Positions 22,800 through 36,140 are shown, counted from the first letter of the stretch. The stretch is DNA of 64,000 bases from Lepeophtheirus salmonis (GCF_016086655.4 NC_052143.2:29279886-29343885), one strand, 5' to 3'. Translations and numbers: made by a program. Notes: generated by a model not told the origin, from the sequence alone.

Positions 22800-22805
22800 T
22801 TTATT
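22800..22805 (-). promoter_or_regulatory. Possible polyadenylation signal AATAAA
   Basis: AATAAA on the - strand lies about 130 bases beyond the stop codon of the candidate exon at 22937-23208. The motif is common in such AT-rich DNA, so it is supportive only. Confidence 0.3.
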
Positions 22806-22936
22806 TATATGGCTCAAAATGTAGACAGAAAATAAACACAATATAAAATGTTAGGAAGAATTGCGTTACTAAAAAAATAATAACAAGCTAAGCACTATAG
22901 TTTAAAATTAGTCTACCTTACTAAAAATTCCTTAAT

Positions 22937-23208
22937 TTAAAACATTGACATCTTCATAAAATGTTCATAACGTCGAAAGATCCTCTTCAACATCGAATAG
23001 TATTCGAGGGAATCAGCAATACGATACCGAATCACCTCAAGAGCGTAGACCCAGGAGCTACCATCCAAGTTTGGGATTTGTGATAAATAGCAAAATATAT
23101 CGCGGAGTAAGATATAATTATTTACCTTAAATCTTGACTCCAAATATTTCCACACTTTGTTAGATTTGATGCTATGGGAGCCTTGGCACCTAACAAAGCA
23201 AAATATAT
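22937..23208 (-). CDS. Candidate 3' terminal exon of an unidentified gene
   Basis: On the - strand a pyrimidine-rich tract ends TTTTGCTTTGTTAG near 23209. Right after it a frame stays open for about 90 codons to TAA at 22937-22939. The peptide includes KVWKYLESRFKVNNYILLRD, then FCYLSQIPNLDGSSWVYALE, then a basic end RIFRRYEHFMKMSMF. The even amino acid mix (Trp, Tyr, Asp, Arg, Ser), helix-like spacing and use of G/C-ending codons (CTC, CGC, TCC, GAG) are unlike chance frames nearby. I do not recognise the family. No upstream exon was identified; a frame near 23470-23400 reading LEEELFQICGVF was noted but could not be joined. It may instead be a TE fragment. Confidence 0.4.
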
Positions 23209-23559
23209 GGTTTGACTTTAATGAGAGGATTTTCTAGATGAAAGACTGAATAAAATTAAAACTTTAATTTCCCCCATGGTCTGGTTTGGTCTTATTAAAA
23301 ACTCAGTCAGTCAGATACTATATGTTAATTGTTAATAACGTTATGAGAGTTTCAAAATGATGAAGTTTAATATATTATTTACAATTCAATATATAAATTA
23401 TTATCTTTATTTTCATATTTCTTAAAAACACCACAGATTTGAAAAAGTTCTTCCTCCAGAGATAAATGTAAACACCATGATGATTTATTTAATTATGAAC
23501 CCCGAGAATAAAATGTATTAAAGTACAAGATAAACGGTTGAATAATGACGTCATTAAAA

Positions 23560-24640
23560 TTTTGTATCAATTTTAAAACTATTATTTCTCTTTTGCATTC
23601 GTAAAATGTTTTTATTAAAAAATACATCGAAAAAAAAAAGTAATTATTTTAAAACAATTTTAACAACATGATTTTGGGGCTTAAACATATTTAAACTATA
23701 TTTATATTTTATAAACAAATTTCTTTGAAATATTCATTACTTAATACGAATTTTGGGAATCATATTAGTAGTAATCAGTTTTGATGAGGTTGCATGTATT
23801 CTATAAAATAAGAGCTACGATATTAAAATTTTGTGACAACAGTTGTAAGTTTCGTATCTCATATTGAAAAATAGAAATTACAAACGAATGAATTTCGCAC
23901 GAAACAATATATTAAAGGCACTAAACCTCAATTAAAATTTACGAAATAAACCAAGGCATTATTAAGATGAATAAAAAATTGTATGTATATAATTAAATTT
24001 AGTGTTTTAGGAGCATAATGAAAAGGATTGGTGATAAAATAATTAGATTTATAGGAAGCAATTATAATAATCGTGGTGTATCCAAGTTCACTAAGGAACG
24101 GTTAATAATGAACTGCTTTTCCTTTTCTAATACCTAAAGTATTGTGGTTTTTTTTTTTGTACAAAAATAATATCCCTAATGGTATTATAATAAAATTATC
24201 CCGCTTTCCCAGGCTTCGAGGTAAAAGAAAATTGAAGACTTTATTTATAAAACATATGTACAATACAACAATTTGGTTAAAGGTTTGATTATAAATTAAA
24301 TATTTACGTACAAGTTAAAACTAAATAATGTTAAGTAAACTATTTCCATTTGCTTTAAATAATAATTTTTTCATGTAACCTGATACGGAGAGAAAATAGT
24401 TCTAAGCTCAGCTAGTTTTTGTAACACGTTGTTACATTTTTGTATCTTGTAAACTTCCCCCCCCCCCTAAAATATAAATTGTGAGTTGTTTTTTTTTATC
24501 TGTGGAGGATTTTGTACTACGGTGGGGGATGATGACCTTGTAATATGGTTTGTGTAAATACTGTAGATGTACTGTAGAAAAAATAAGTATTGTATCCATT
24601 GCCAATTTTGTAGGGCTTACCAAGCATTAAAACTACTTAT
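23560..24640. other. AT-rich stretch without recognised gene
   Basis: No gene recognised. A C-homopolymer of about 11 bases lies near 24457-24467. Confidence 0.4.
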
Positions 24641-24664
24641 AATTTTAATGTTAGGTTTATTTTA

Positions 24665-25060
24665 ACAATGAGACACATTATATGTGGAAAAAAAGTATTT
24701 GGGGAAAAAAATACTGATTATATTCTCAACACCATCTCCCCAGTCAAGTATGGAAGTAGAAACTCATTAAGTTGGGGGTATTTCTTTGCTAAGGAGAGAA
24801 GACAACTTTACTGCATCGAGAGTACATTGTACTGCGAAATTTTGGGGAGAACCACCTTCCCTCATGGATGTTTTTTTTTGCAAGATGATGACTCAAATCA
24901 TGGCACGAAAGGAGTGGCCCCCAAAACATCACATTATGTTTTTTGGGTGACTTAGTCGGCCTCCAGAATACAATCCTATAAAAAATTTATATCAATGGGC
25001 AATCGTGTAAAAACCTAAAAGGGATCGTATGTTATTTCCTCTACTTTAAATCTTTTCAAT
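24665..25060 (+). pseudogene. Tc1-like transposase fragment, catalytic core
   Basis: The + strand frame contains SPVKYGSRNSLSWGYFFAK, ERRQLYCIESTLYCEILGR and HGCFFLQDDDSNHGTKG, which correspond to the Tc1 blocks TVKHGGGSIMVWGCFS, the following strand, and the WIFQQDNDPKHTA region with the second catalytic Asp. After a frame change, LYQWAIVKT-like sequence covers the ENLW region at about 24985. The N-terminal DNA-binding part and both ends are missing. The copy resembles the one at 2000-2310 in structure. Confidence 0.7.
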
Positions 25061-25384
25061 AGTGCCGCTTTATTTAGGTACTTTCCAGCCGGCGAAAAAA
25101 TAAAAATAAATAAGGAACATTGTGACATTTGATTAATAGACTAAATAAAATATTTCCGAAATGATTTTAGAGATCATCAGTTATAAATGTCTTTAATGAA
25201 GTTAAATACAATCAGTTTAATTGGTCAAAATCAAAATTTGCAGTTTGTATTTTTAAACTGGAAGGAGGGGTCAGCCACAATATGAAACTAAAACTTGCAG
25301 TAGTAAAACTAAATTACAAAATTTTTTCTTTTTATGGAATCTTTTTGAGACAACTCAAAAAGAAATTAGTTTTAATACTATATT

Positions 25385-25500
25385 TATCTATTTATTCAAC
25401 GTGTCCTCCTTCCACAATCAATAACAGCCTGGACACTCTGGCAAACAGATTGGGACTTCTAAACGGTGAAAGCAGCGTCCATGGCGTACCATGAGAATGA
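25385..25500 (-). pseudogene. Mariner-like transposase fragment, C-terminal end
   Basis: On the - strand the words WYAMDAAF, then SQSVCQSVQAVI match the family block also seen on + at 1590-1790 (WYGLDAVY and SIRPRVKAAI). A stop lies between them. The + strand frame across it (25282-25494) is a shadow. Confidence 0.5.
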
Positions 25501-25519
25501 TAGATGCATTTTTCTACAA

Positions 25520-26880
25520 GACTCTCTAAGCTTTAAAGACCAGAATGTCACTAAAAGAATTGCCGATGGCAAGGAATTTACTGCCCAATTTTTAAGTGGC
25601 GATAAGTTGCATAACATTTAATGACTTTTGCAAAGAGTTTGGCATACTCTAATCTGAGGTATTTTGTGGAATTTTTTATCTATATTAAGTTGGATAACAT
25701 AATATGCAAAGTCATTCCGTTTCATATATTTGTACATACAACATAATAAAAGTTTTTCAATTTTTGTAGATGTAACAGAGAAAAATACAATATAAGTTTT
25801 TTTACTTTAATGTAAAACTAAAGGCAATTTTTTAAGGAGTCCAATCCAATATTAAACTACTGAAAAACTATCCAACAAGTCATTAATATGAATGATATTT
25901 GTTTATATTTTTATATTAACAAATTGTATACAAGTTCCGTCAATTTGATCGTGTGGTGTTTGAACTTAAATTCGAATTTTGATATCATTAATATAATCAA
26001 TTTCACTTGGTAAGGCATAGTTTTAACCAGCTAATCCCTTTCTTCTTTTTGTTATTCTCGCAACGTGAGGGCTTATACAATGTTCTTTAAAAATAATCTT
26101 CACGCCATGAAGTCTCAGTATCTTTTATAATCAGTGGTACCAAATAACCGATTTTATCAGGTTCTGTTAACTTTAAAAACTGCTATTCCTAAGGAATTCT
26201 CACTTTTTTAAATTAATATTAATTATAGTACTCATATCCACAGATACATTTATTATACTTTTCATAGAAAAAAAGTACCCCAGCTTGATTTTATGTTATC
26301 AACACACATATATTGATGTTTTTTATCTAATATAATAAAGAAGTATCTGTAGAAGTGAAGAATTATTCATAAGTTCAAAAACCTAATCACTGCAATTAAT
26401 AGCACATCAAACTCTAATTCTTATGTTGCAAAAGAGTTGACCATGAAGGAACCTATGGAAGGCATGGAGTTAAGATGCCTACTTATTGCGTCTGTGTCAA
26501 GATATATTGCATTAGAATTGAAAATACTAAGGAGAATACATTGACATTCGATTTAGCGCTGGAAATTTTACTGTATTTTACGGTATATTCTCTATAAAGT
26601 ACATTAAAATTTTATATTATCTGATTAAGACATAAAATAGACAATTCTGAGATAGTAACTTTTTGAATTCTAACTTTTTGGCTATTTTATGTTTTTGTTC
26701 GTTGTTAGTGTTTTTTGTTAGTCTTATTTTTAAATGTTTATTTAGTCAATCAATTTTTAGGGTACTTTTATAACTTAAGAGGTATTTTCTTTCAGAACTA
26801 ATTTTAAACTACAATTTTTATTTATATTTTCACTAATTTTATTACCCAATTTCTTAGGATATATTTTTTATATTATATAT
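25520..26880. other. AT-rich stretch without recognised gene
   Basis: Nothing recognised beyond short chance frames. Confidence 0.4.
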
Positions 26881-26889
26881 TTCAAAATA

Positions 26890-27110
26890 AAGTCCAAGAA
26901 GTTGAGGTCATGGCTACAAGAGGGCTGCTTGGAGGAAAACAAGATGTTAGGCATATCTTTACTTCGGAAGAATGGATTTTTCTTGGCTTTTAACCCTGGT
27001 GTGGAGGAGATCGCACAAGCGTTGACTTTTTTTTCTTGCTCCTATGTTTTTACACCTAGAGAACTGGAAAAAATACAAAAAAAATTATTATTTTGTTTTT
27101 TTGGGTAATA
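26890..27110 (-). pseudogene. Mariner-like transposase fragment
   Basis: On the - strand the block at about 26940-26890 reads QPSCSHDLNFLDFIL, a degraded WPSCSPDLNPLDF motif of mariner transposases. The part upstream to 27110 is poorly preserved. The + strand 68-codon frame over it is a shadow. Confidence 0.4.
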
Positions 27111-27119
27111 AAGCCTCAT

Positions 27120-27924
27120 AAATAAAAAGAAACATAAATAAAATTGTAATTAATTGCCACTGCAAGTTTTAGGTCCCCACTCTGTAATTGATATAAAATA
27201 TAGGTGGACATTTTTTCCACGGCGCCTATAGTTGATTTATAATTAAAATATGATTTTCTTTTCTATATTTAGTCGATTTGAAAATTCCAAAAGTACTAAG
27301 CATTGATCTAACAATCTATAGTGATATTCAATTGTAGGTATGGGAATTTTGTAGAGTGTAAGGAGAAGGTGGGAGTAACACAGAACAGTAAATAATAAAT
27401 TATATATAAAGAGTACTTTTGTTTTATTTAATCTGTCTGTTAATAAATTTCTATATATAATATAGGCTTCGTCTATAGACCGTAGAAGTGCCTAGTAAGT
27501 GCGTATATCTAAGGTTTGAAAGAGGGTGTCCTTATGTCTTTGTACATATTCACACTATCTGTAATTATCTATAATTACAAGTTATTAGAAGAATCCTAAC
27601 TATGGATTATTTAAAAGAACTCATCTAAAAAAGTTTTTCTATGAAAGGAAATCTCAAGTGAATGTAAATTATAATTATTGATCAATTATAATCACAAATT
27701 TAAAAAGTATATCTTATTTGTTTTATTTTTTAAATATCTTCATTTATTTATAGAAGAGTAGAAATGTAATGTGAAACAAAAATTAACAAGACAACTCAGA
27801 AGAAAATAAATACTAGTTACATCAATCAATACTAAAATATGTCATAACTTTTGGCTGAGGTCTTTATATCTGGATTAAAAAACGAATGGAAGAAACAAAT
27901 GCTGCCCAACTTTTTATTTTATCT
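27120..27924. other. AT-rich stretch without recognised gene
   Basis: No coding signal was recognised. Confidence 0.35.
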
Positions 27925-27932
27925 CCCTAGAC

Positions 27933-28908
27933 CAATAGTTCCTAACCTTTTTAAAGTTATACCATTAAATTATGTGGCCATATAATGTGCGACACCTCCC
28001 ATCAAGAGATGAATATAAATTTGGAGTGCATTTTATGCAAAAAAATAATTAAAGGTCATATCCACCCTATAAAGTTCATTTTAGAGACAAAAAATATTAG
28101 TTATTTGAATATTATGATCAAAAATAAAGATTTTAATTATATATATATATACATCTATCAAAAAGTGTAAGAAAAAAATTATAAATAAAACAAATAAAAA
28201 CTCAAATATATTGTAAATATTAAATAAACAACATATGTTATGTACTACTGGGAATTATAATTATAGTATCAATTCTCTATTTCTCGCAAATAAAGTCAAA
28301 ATAGGGACTTACGAACCAATAACATTACAAGCTCTTCATTGTCTAAAGCAGCTCTATTCTAGATTTAATGTTATATATTGCAACTTCAAAGATTATCCAT
28401 CACGTTAAGGTGCAATCTGTTGGATTTTTAGTTAATGATATGATATAGTATAGTTGTATAAATAAGACAATAATCAGTTGTCAATATTATTGGATCGTTC
28501 TAAATATAACACGATCTGTATTTATTTTTTGATATAAGCTAATACAGAAAAGGTCTTCTCACATAAATAACTTGAACCAAATGGAGTAAGTAAATCTGAA
28601 CCTGCTTTCGCCAGCAGTAAGCACTCATTCATTACAGAAATTCAGAATTCATCAACTTTTAAGGAATCAAAATCTGTTTTTAGTGTTTGGCCATAGGAAA
28701 GTTCCTTAAGCGCATCTTCCATGTCAAACAACAAATGATTAGCTTTGCTGATAAAAGAAGTATAATAATGATCCAGACGAGACATTTTTCATAATTTAAG
28801 TTTTGATGGCAATGAAGGTAATATCAATTTAAATTATATTTTTAATTTATAAAAATCATCTTGCAAACCCTCCGTCGTGACCTGCGGCCCCCACTTTAGG
28901 AATCACTA
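27933..28908 (-). mobile_element. hAT element with 8-bp target duplication, partial transposase
   Basis: The left end reads CAATAGTTCCTAACCTTTTT and the right end, read inward, TAGTGATTCCTAAAGTGGGG, both matching the CAGTGGTTCCCAAA-type end of many animal hAT elements. The 8 bp before the element (CCCTAGAC, 27925-27932) and after it (CCTTAGAC, 28909-28916) agree at 7 of 8 positions, the duplication length of the superfamily. Inside, the - strand reads FGSSYLCEKTFSVLAYIKK near 28580-28530, the start of the C-terminal dimerisation domain, then frame changes. Only about 970 bp remain, so most of the transposase is deleted. The + strand 61-codon frame inside is chance. Confidence 0.75.
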
Positions 28909-28916
28909 CCTTAGAC

Positions 28917-30490
28917 CACCTCAATCTAGAGAAATACGTTAAGAGCAGAATGAGCAAAACCTCTTATAAAATAAACATTATTACATTGTTCACTTCATAT
29001 CACACATTAGAGTTTACTAATAGCCTTTGAGACCACTTTCTTGAGATTTCTAGATACCCAAAAGCATTAAAAAGTACCTGGTTTGATGGCTTCCTTCCAA
29101 ACTTGGATTTCACATCATAACTTACTTCTTCAAATATATAGTAATGGGAGCTACAGTCCCTGATTTTATGTGATAATGACTTTGTATTTCAATCACTTCA
29201 TTATTTGCAGATAACCTGGTTGACCTTGAAGAGCCTCTCTCCATAAAAAACTCTACATGAAAGGATATTTTTTTATAAATCTGATTTGGTTTGAGGATTG
29301 GGTCCCAAGTATGTTTAAGAAGTCATGCACAACTTCCATGTCTCTTGCAGCCTCCTTAAATTTGTCTGTGTGGTCATGCAGGTAAATAAAGTCCCTGATA
29401 GTTGATGTTTCAACTTTTAGAGGGTCCCCACCGGTGTTCCTCTTTGGGTTGATTGAGTGTTGCTAAAGTTAATTCTTCAGCATCATAATAGGGTATAATT
29501 TGTTTTAATATTAACCACATCTTCCGTAGTGACTAACATCAAATTATTATTTGCTTATTGAAATAATTATATGGTGATCAGATCATTTCCTTCAATCGGG
29601 CACTAAGGCTATAGCTTGTCAGTATACTCTTTGCGTTTTGATCGGAAATCTATTCATTTATGTCATCGGTGACCACGGTGAGCGCTTGGATCCCTTATGC
29701 CGTCAGTGTCCTGCATCGCACTATTCTATTGTAACCCTATATGTGGACACTCTTCCTCCAGAATTATAAAAGGTGAAGCCACTTAAATCAATCATTCCAA
29801 AGCCTTCACAGATCTTAAGAGTAAATAAACGCCTCGTCCCAATCCTTTTTTGGAGTGTAGGATATCCAATTTTTTTCTTAATCCATGCATGCTCAGTGTT
29901 TCATCATCTCATGACCATCTCAAGACAGTGGTTACCCTTGGAATTACAAATGAGTTCCAATATTTTATTGTCTCTAACACGGTAGGTCTATGTTAAAAAT
30001 TTTCAATAATCAATTTGCTAATAATACAAATTTTATATACATATATTTTGTATCTAAATTTTACAACTTTTTTACGGTATAACTTTTTTTAATCATGCAT
30101 TCTTGTATTATATATTTAATTTTTCAAAAGTCGTAGAACTGTATATTCAACACATAACTCAAATAATGTAAACAAAATCTAAAGTATTACCTAGTGAGGG
30201 AGTCTTTGTACTTCTAATTTTATATAATTTCTTGTTTTATGCAACGTGCTTGCTATTTTTATTATATGAAAATAATAATATTTTATTGATAAGGGCAAAT
30301 ATAAATTCTATAGTATGTTCTTTTTGTTAAAGTTATCTATAGATGTGTTCAATGTGTAAAGGAAATATTTTGGTTCTGTAAAAGAACCAATAGACTCAAG
30401 GTTGTTGTATATTGAATTGATATAATGTGTTTTGTTCATTCAAGGAACTATAATCTTCGAATATGTCGATTCTTTAGTCTCCTTATTAAA
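28917..30490. other. No confirmed gene; possible transposon debris
   Basis: Between 29085 and 29480 the - strand gives FKEAARDMEVVHDFLNILG in one frame, and around 29640-29760 + gives GDHGERLDPLCRQCPASHYS, which has a C..C spacing like the end of some LINE proteins. Neither could be assigned. They may be fragments of further elements. Confidence 0.3.
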
Positions 30491-30499
30491 TTAGGTGTT

Positions 30500-31230
30500 C
30501 TAGGAGACTGTTTGTTAATCTACTACAGATGAAAAATAAAAATATGGAGAAGACATCTCCAGGATCTCAAGAAGAGGAAGGTATCATTTAAAAACAGATA
30601 CAAAATTATTTTTATGTATTGAGAAGAATATACAGGAGGATCCCAATGAGCCGATGAATCGCCTCACCAACAACTTTCTGTGGCTAAAAAAGCACAACTT
30701 GGTATTAGTTTCTTTCACAAGAATCCCACACCCCCTTCTGACGGAGGGCATGATAGCCAGGAGGCTCGTGAGGTGCAAGAAAATCCTCACATGGATCAAG
30801 ACAAATAGGTAAATTGTGCAAATTTTCTCTGACAAGATGATTTTCACAGTTGATCAATTCCACAACCACTGGAACCACCGCTGGCTAGAAGAAACAAAAG
30901 AAGAGTTACGAAGGGTTTATCACACCAAATATCCGGCCCAAACAATGGTCTTCCCCGTTTAGGCCTCTGATGGAAGGAAGATACCTCCGTACTTTTTCAA
31001 GGGTGGAAAGAATGTCGGCCATGAAGTCTACTATAAAGTGCTTAGGTAAACCATCTTGCCTTGGATGAAGACCTAGTACCCGGAGGGTAATTATGTGTGG
31101 ACTCAGGGAGTTTCACCTTCTGACACAGTTGGATGGGACAACATATCAGAAAAGTGTTTCATCCACTCCTGCATGGCTTTGGGGCCAGGTGTAATAGGCA
31201 ATTTTTTTGGCCTATTATTGAAAATCAATC
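30500..31230 (+). pseudogene. Mariner-like family C transposase pseudogene, second copy
   Basis: This copy matches 18390-19240 along most of its length. Shared words include GAGAAGAATATA, GGAGGATCCCA, GAGGGCATGA, GTTGATCAATTCCACAACCA and ATCCG.CC.AACAATGGTC-type sequence. The reading frame gives FTVDQFHNHWNHRWLEE near 30840. It carries different frameshifts and lacks the clear WPP..SP block, so the two copies decayed independently after insertion. Confidence 0.65.
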
Positions 31231-31239
31231 ATTATTGAT

Positions 31240-33330
31240 TTATTTCTAATTAAATTTCTCGAGTCTACGTTTTGCTGACATACCCTGTAGATTTCTCAAT
31301 ATTTTCAAGTTTGTTCCACAATACCTTGCAACAACAGGTACATATGTATTAAGATCTTTGAGCACCAAATCCAAAACTGATCTCCGTTTTGCTCTCAGTT
31401 ATCTGAATTCTGAAATATCTGGGATTAGAGTAATTCGGGAAATTATCGTTCAGAATCATTTTTACCCAAAAATAAAAGTAGGAATAATAAAACTTTGATA
31501 AAAATATTATTATTGGTTCTACCTGTTGTTTTAAACTCGCTATACTTTTTTTTTAGACTGAAGATGATGAAAAATGACACCCTTCTTTAGACACTAATAA
31601 CTTATTCATAATACATAGTGATGAGGAATTTCATAGCCAATATTATTAAAAAAAAAGTCAATTTATAATTTAGAAAAAGATTTATATAAAAAATTTGGAT
31701 TTTGAAGGATTTTTTTCCCCCATTTTAAGTGATACAATTTTTTATAGTGGGTGTATTAGCAAATAGTCAACATTATCATCCTAAATTTTCTGATTTGTAT
31801 GCTGATTTTATGACGTCATGACCCGTTAAAGTAAGATCGAGACAATCGAAGGAAGATACTTTTAACTTGATCATCTATCTCAAGAGATGTTTGAATTGGG
31901 ATTCCGAATTCTACGAGGGACGATGGGAGAAAAATTCATCCGAGGAAAACTACAAGACCTCATAGGGAGTAGAGTTGACTTATTCCATAGGAAGGAGATA
32001 CTAGGATGGAAATAATTAAGCAATCCATTCACGATGAGTAGAGAATTTTAATATTTCAAAATGTGACCACATGAAAGATACAAAATAGAACAAAAATCTT
32101 TGGAAATACATATTTTATAAATAAATATTTTTTTAAATTATTCATACATTACTCAATCACATATTCTTTGATATTCATCATCACTATGTAATATGAATTA
32201 GTTATAAGGGTCTAAAGAAAAATGTCGTTTTTCATCATTTTTAAGCATATAAAAGGAAATATATTGAGTTCAGAACAAAGTACAGAATCGATATAAACAC
32301 TTTTACATAAGTTTTATAAATCCTACTTTTAATTTGGAGAATATTTGAAGTGTAAATTAACTCTGAACGACAATAGTCTCGAATTAATATAATCTCAGAT
32401 ATTTTAGAATTCAGATGACTGAGATCAAGTTTGAATTCTACATTCAAGGATATAGTCCTTTTTTGGCTTGAATTCATTTGTACCAAATTTGTGTTCCCCT
32501 GTGTTATCTTTTTAGGATAGCAAAAAAAAACACTATAACTTTGAAATTTAAAAAAAAATAATGTTTTGTTTCATCAATATTTAAAAATTAATTCTTTCTT
32601 TCTTCTTAAATGTTTAGTTCTTTATTAATTGGAATGTATTATGAGAATTTAAGAGTGCATACAACTTCTTTGAAAATATGAAATACAAAAAATGTCAAAA
32701 GAAACATTAAAAAAATGATTTAGTTTCAATAATATATATAAAAGAATTGCCTTTATGTATGTATAAATGACAAATTGATGTTTATTAGTCTAACCACCTG
32801 ACACTAATGAATCATTTGATATGAGGCCTCTTTTCATGTAGGTGTCAAATGGATTTCCTCGTTTTTAGTGCAAATATTTTATATTCATGAAATCATAAAC
32901 TTATATGCCTAAAAAGTAGTCATCTATTTGATAATAATATAAAATCATTATTGTTGTCTTTGGGTAACAATTTGCAAAACTGTACTGTAATTATACAACA
33001 CATAAAATATCTTAACAACAATTTTAAATATCCTACTTTTTTAAGTGGGGCAATATTCTAAATATGTGAAAGATAACTACTATAAATCTTAAGTGTTACT
33101 CATTATTTTTCATGGGCATACACACATCTTATTACTCAATACATAGATGATTGATGTTTTCTCCTCAAGAATGAAAGAATAATATCTTGGGAAAAAAACA
33201 AAAATATAACGTTATGACTAATGAGCCAAGGAGATTTAACTGAATTGTGTGCAACATCTGTTCTTTTTTTAAACATCTTGCTAATTTTAATTTTAAAAAT
33301 ATTTTCAAGAGTAGTATGAAATTGCCTTCA
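31240..33330. other. AT-rich stretch without recognised gene
   Basis: A stretch at 31810-32010 has slightly higher complexity but no recognisable product. The 81-codon - strand frame at 32241-32486 has no resemblance to a known family and is likely chance. Confidence 0.35.
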
Positions 33331-33339
33331 GAGCCATCT

Positions 33340-33590
33340 AGTGAGTAAAATAATACTTATGTTTGTTAGTACAATTGAATTAAAAAATATTTTTATTCAT
33401 ATTCTTAAGGTACGAAATAACAATATAGTCATATTAATAACATTTTGAAGGCGCTTTATATGTAGTATTCAACATCTATACAGGGAGCACTGTGTATAGT
33501 GCTCCCTGATGTATATTCGATATATATTTTATTTTTGTTCTAAGAAATAACAATGTAGGCATCTATATATTCAATGAGAATGTTTGTGTG
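33340..33590. repeat. Palindrome-centred repeat family, locus 1
   Basis: A perfect hairpin with 11-bp arms (CAGGGAGCACT / AGTGCTCCCTG) and a 6-base loop occupies 33481-33508. It is followed by GATGTATATTCGATATATAT and then AAATAACAATGTAGGCAT. The same AAATAACAAT.TAG.CAT block occurs upstream at about 33415, with GAAGGCG after it, giving a spacing near 145 bp. Loci 2 (41150-41420) and 3 (58250-58510) share these blocks in the same order. No coding capacity was seen. Confidence 0.75.
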
Positions 33591-33599
33591 CGAGTCTAA

Positions 33600-36140
33600 G
33601 AATCAGGGCCAAACCAAATTTTTCAAGTAAGTTTTTAAGGCTCAAATGAAGGTTTCAGTGACAACTTTTTGCCCTTGATGGCCATGATGGCATTAAAGTA
33701 GCATTTTTCTAAGAACTAACTTTTGACTAACAAGCGACTCTTTCACATTAAACAAAAAATAATGAGTGTTAAGTTTAAAAAATGTTTCTTGCTTCATGTT
33801 GGTATGTATCTTCGAACATTTTTTTCTAAAGGAAAAAAATAGAAGAGAGAATAAGACAAAGGATTATTGACAATAATATGAAAGATGAGCGAACAATACA
33901 TCAACTTGAGTATTTTTTCTATCCTCTACGCCTTATAATTTCCTTTAAAAAAACCAGTAGAGTTCATAATTAATTTTAATTTCTTTATTTCCTTGACAAT
34001 GGCAGAAAAATATATTCTGTTTCATTATAAAAAAGGGAAAAGATTCAAACCGATACAAACATGCAGCAAGAGTAATAGTTAAAATTTGATAGACTTTATT
34101 TTAGTTTTGTATTAAGTTAAATGATTATAATTGATAAATGTCGTAAGCAACGCCGGGTAAATCTACAATAGTACTATTGAAATATCCTGTGCTTTTTGTA
34201 TGAAGTATAAAGGGTACGTAACTAATATTCAAACAAGTTTGCAATCAAGTGACTGAAATACTCTTTGGTTCATTAGTAATTAAGTTACATTTCCTTCTTG
34301 AGGAGAAAACATCTAATTATTGAGTAATTACATGTGAGTGACCCATGGAAAATGATGAGTAACAAATATGATTTCTGGGGTAGATATTTTTCTACATAAT
34401 TAGGTAAATTTTGTCTGTTCAACAAAAAAAAAAATATTGCAGGAATTTTTATCATATTATTTATAATCCTAAATCTAATTCAAATTATGAACAATCCAAC
34501 GAGTAAAAAAATATGAATAAATTAAAACACGTCACGTAGTACACTGAATATAGTTATTCTTGATTCATATACCACTACAGCATAAAGGAAAAAAAAGGAT
34601 TATAATATAAAAGGAGCATTGTGTAAAACGTATAAAATTTTGCAGGGGTTTAGTTCAACTCAATTTGAGAAGAAACAAAAACACAAATAAACTGGAAGCA
34701 CTCTATTTAAAATTTAAAAAACAAATATGACTTTAGATAAGGTTAAGCAACGACAGGCAAATAAAATCATATATATATTTTTTTTTTGTCAATCTGTGAT
34801 TATTTTATAGTTGAGGAAAGAATGTCTCAGAATTGAGTGAGTATTTAAGTCTGAGTGTGTTCATCTTCTATAGTATCAAAGCAACATTTTTGCGTTCGTC
34901 GACCCCTTTTAACTCCGATTACTAGAGTTAATACACAATAAATTAACTTCATATAAAAACTATATAATACAAATATCAATGATTACCATAATAAAATTAA
35001 TGCCCGATATTTCAAAGAAAAATGCATAAATACTTTTATTTTATAATTATATATTTTACGAAGCAACATTGAAATTATACATTTTTTTCAATTTATCAAA
35101 AAGATTAATAAAATAATATATCATTATTATACGAATTAATTATTCAGGTTGCAATGTATTAAGCAAATTTGCAAATTAGACAAATTAGGATATCAACAAT
35201 CAGGAAATTGCAAATTATTTTGACTAATTTCGAATAAATAATAATGTTGGATTTTGTCAATCTTTTCATTCTAAGTTTTAACATTTTGTACCTTTTACTA
35301 TTCTATACAATCAAGTTTATACTTTACATAGTCAAACACTTTTTACCTGTAAGTCATGTCACCTCTTTGTGTCTTAGATCTTATGTCATTTAGTCCGTGT
35401 ATTTTAGCTTAACTATATAATATACGCTTTTCAAATTATACCATATCTGGAGTGACCTCTTCTTAAATTTATTTTACCAGTTAGGTTGGTGACGTGCCTG
35501 AATTAATATATTCATTATCATATGTTAGGTTAGAAGACAAGAAATGACATTATTAATCCTATGTTAGTGAACATATTTGTATTACAGATTTACTAATCTA
35601 AAGTCAATCAATTTCCCAAATATTGCACAATTTTAATAACATAATACACAGTCAACTTAGACTCACAATTACGTTATTTAAATTCTTAATATTTTCAAAA
35701 ATTATTTTTTTGATATTGCACTGGTAAATATCAATTAAAATACTTTATGAACATTTTTTTAATTTAAATTAATATGTTTTTTATTAAGAGCTATATTTAT
35801 TTATAAATAAACACGTTAAATTATAAGCAATACTGAAATCATCCAACAATAATGTGATTGATAAACTCTAATTCACACTTCCGCAAATAAAAATATTTAT
35901 TGGATCCCTATTTCAAGAAATGTGATAGAATTGCTAATGTTAATGCACAGAAAGTTCAGTATTTATTTCCGGTATTGCTGATTTGTAAGAGTGGAATTAA
36001 AATATAGCCATTCTATATATGAACAACTTTTATTCAAAAGAAGTAAAAGGGTTCAGCAATACTTATATTAGATCCCTGTTAAATCTTAAGATCCCAAGTC
36101 TACTACAGTTCTTTTTAACTATCGATGTACCATTGTCTAA
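33600..36140. other. AT-rich stretch without recognised gene
   Basis: Two and a half kilobases without a frame, repeat or element end that I can recognise. Confidence 0.45.

Noticed and set aside
29640..29760. LINE C-terminal Cys motif
   Set aside because: Only one short C..C word without the neighbouring conserved blocks.
30584..30847. 87-codon - strand frame
   Set aside because: Antisense to the second family C mariner copy.
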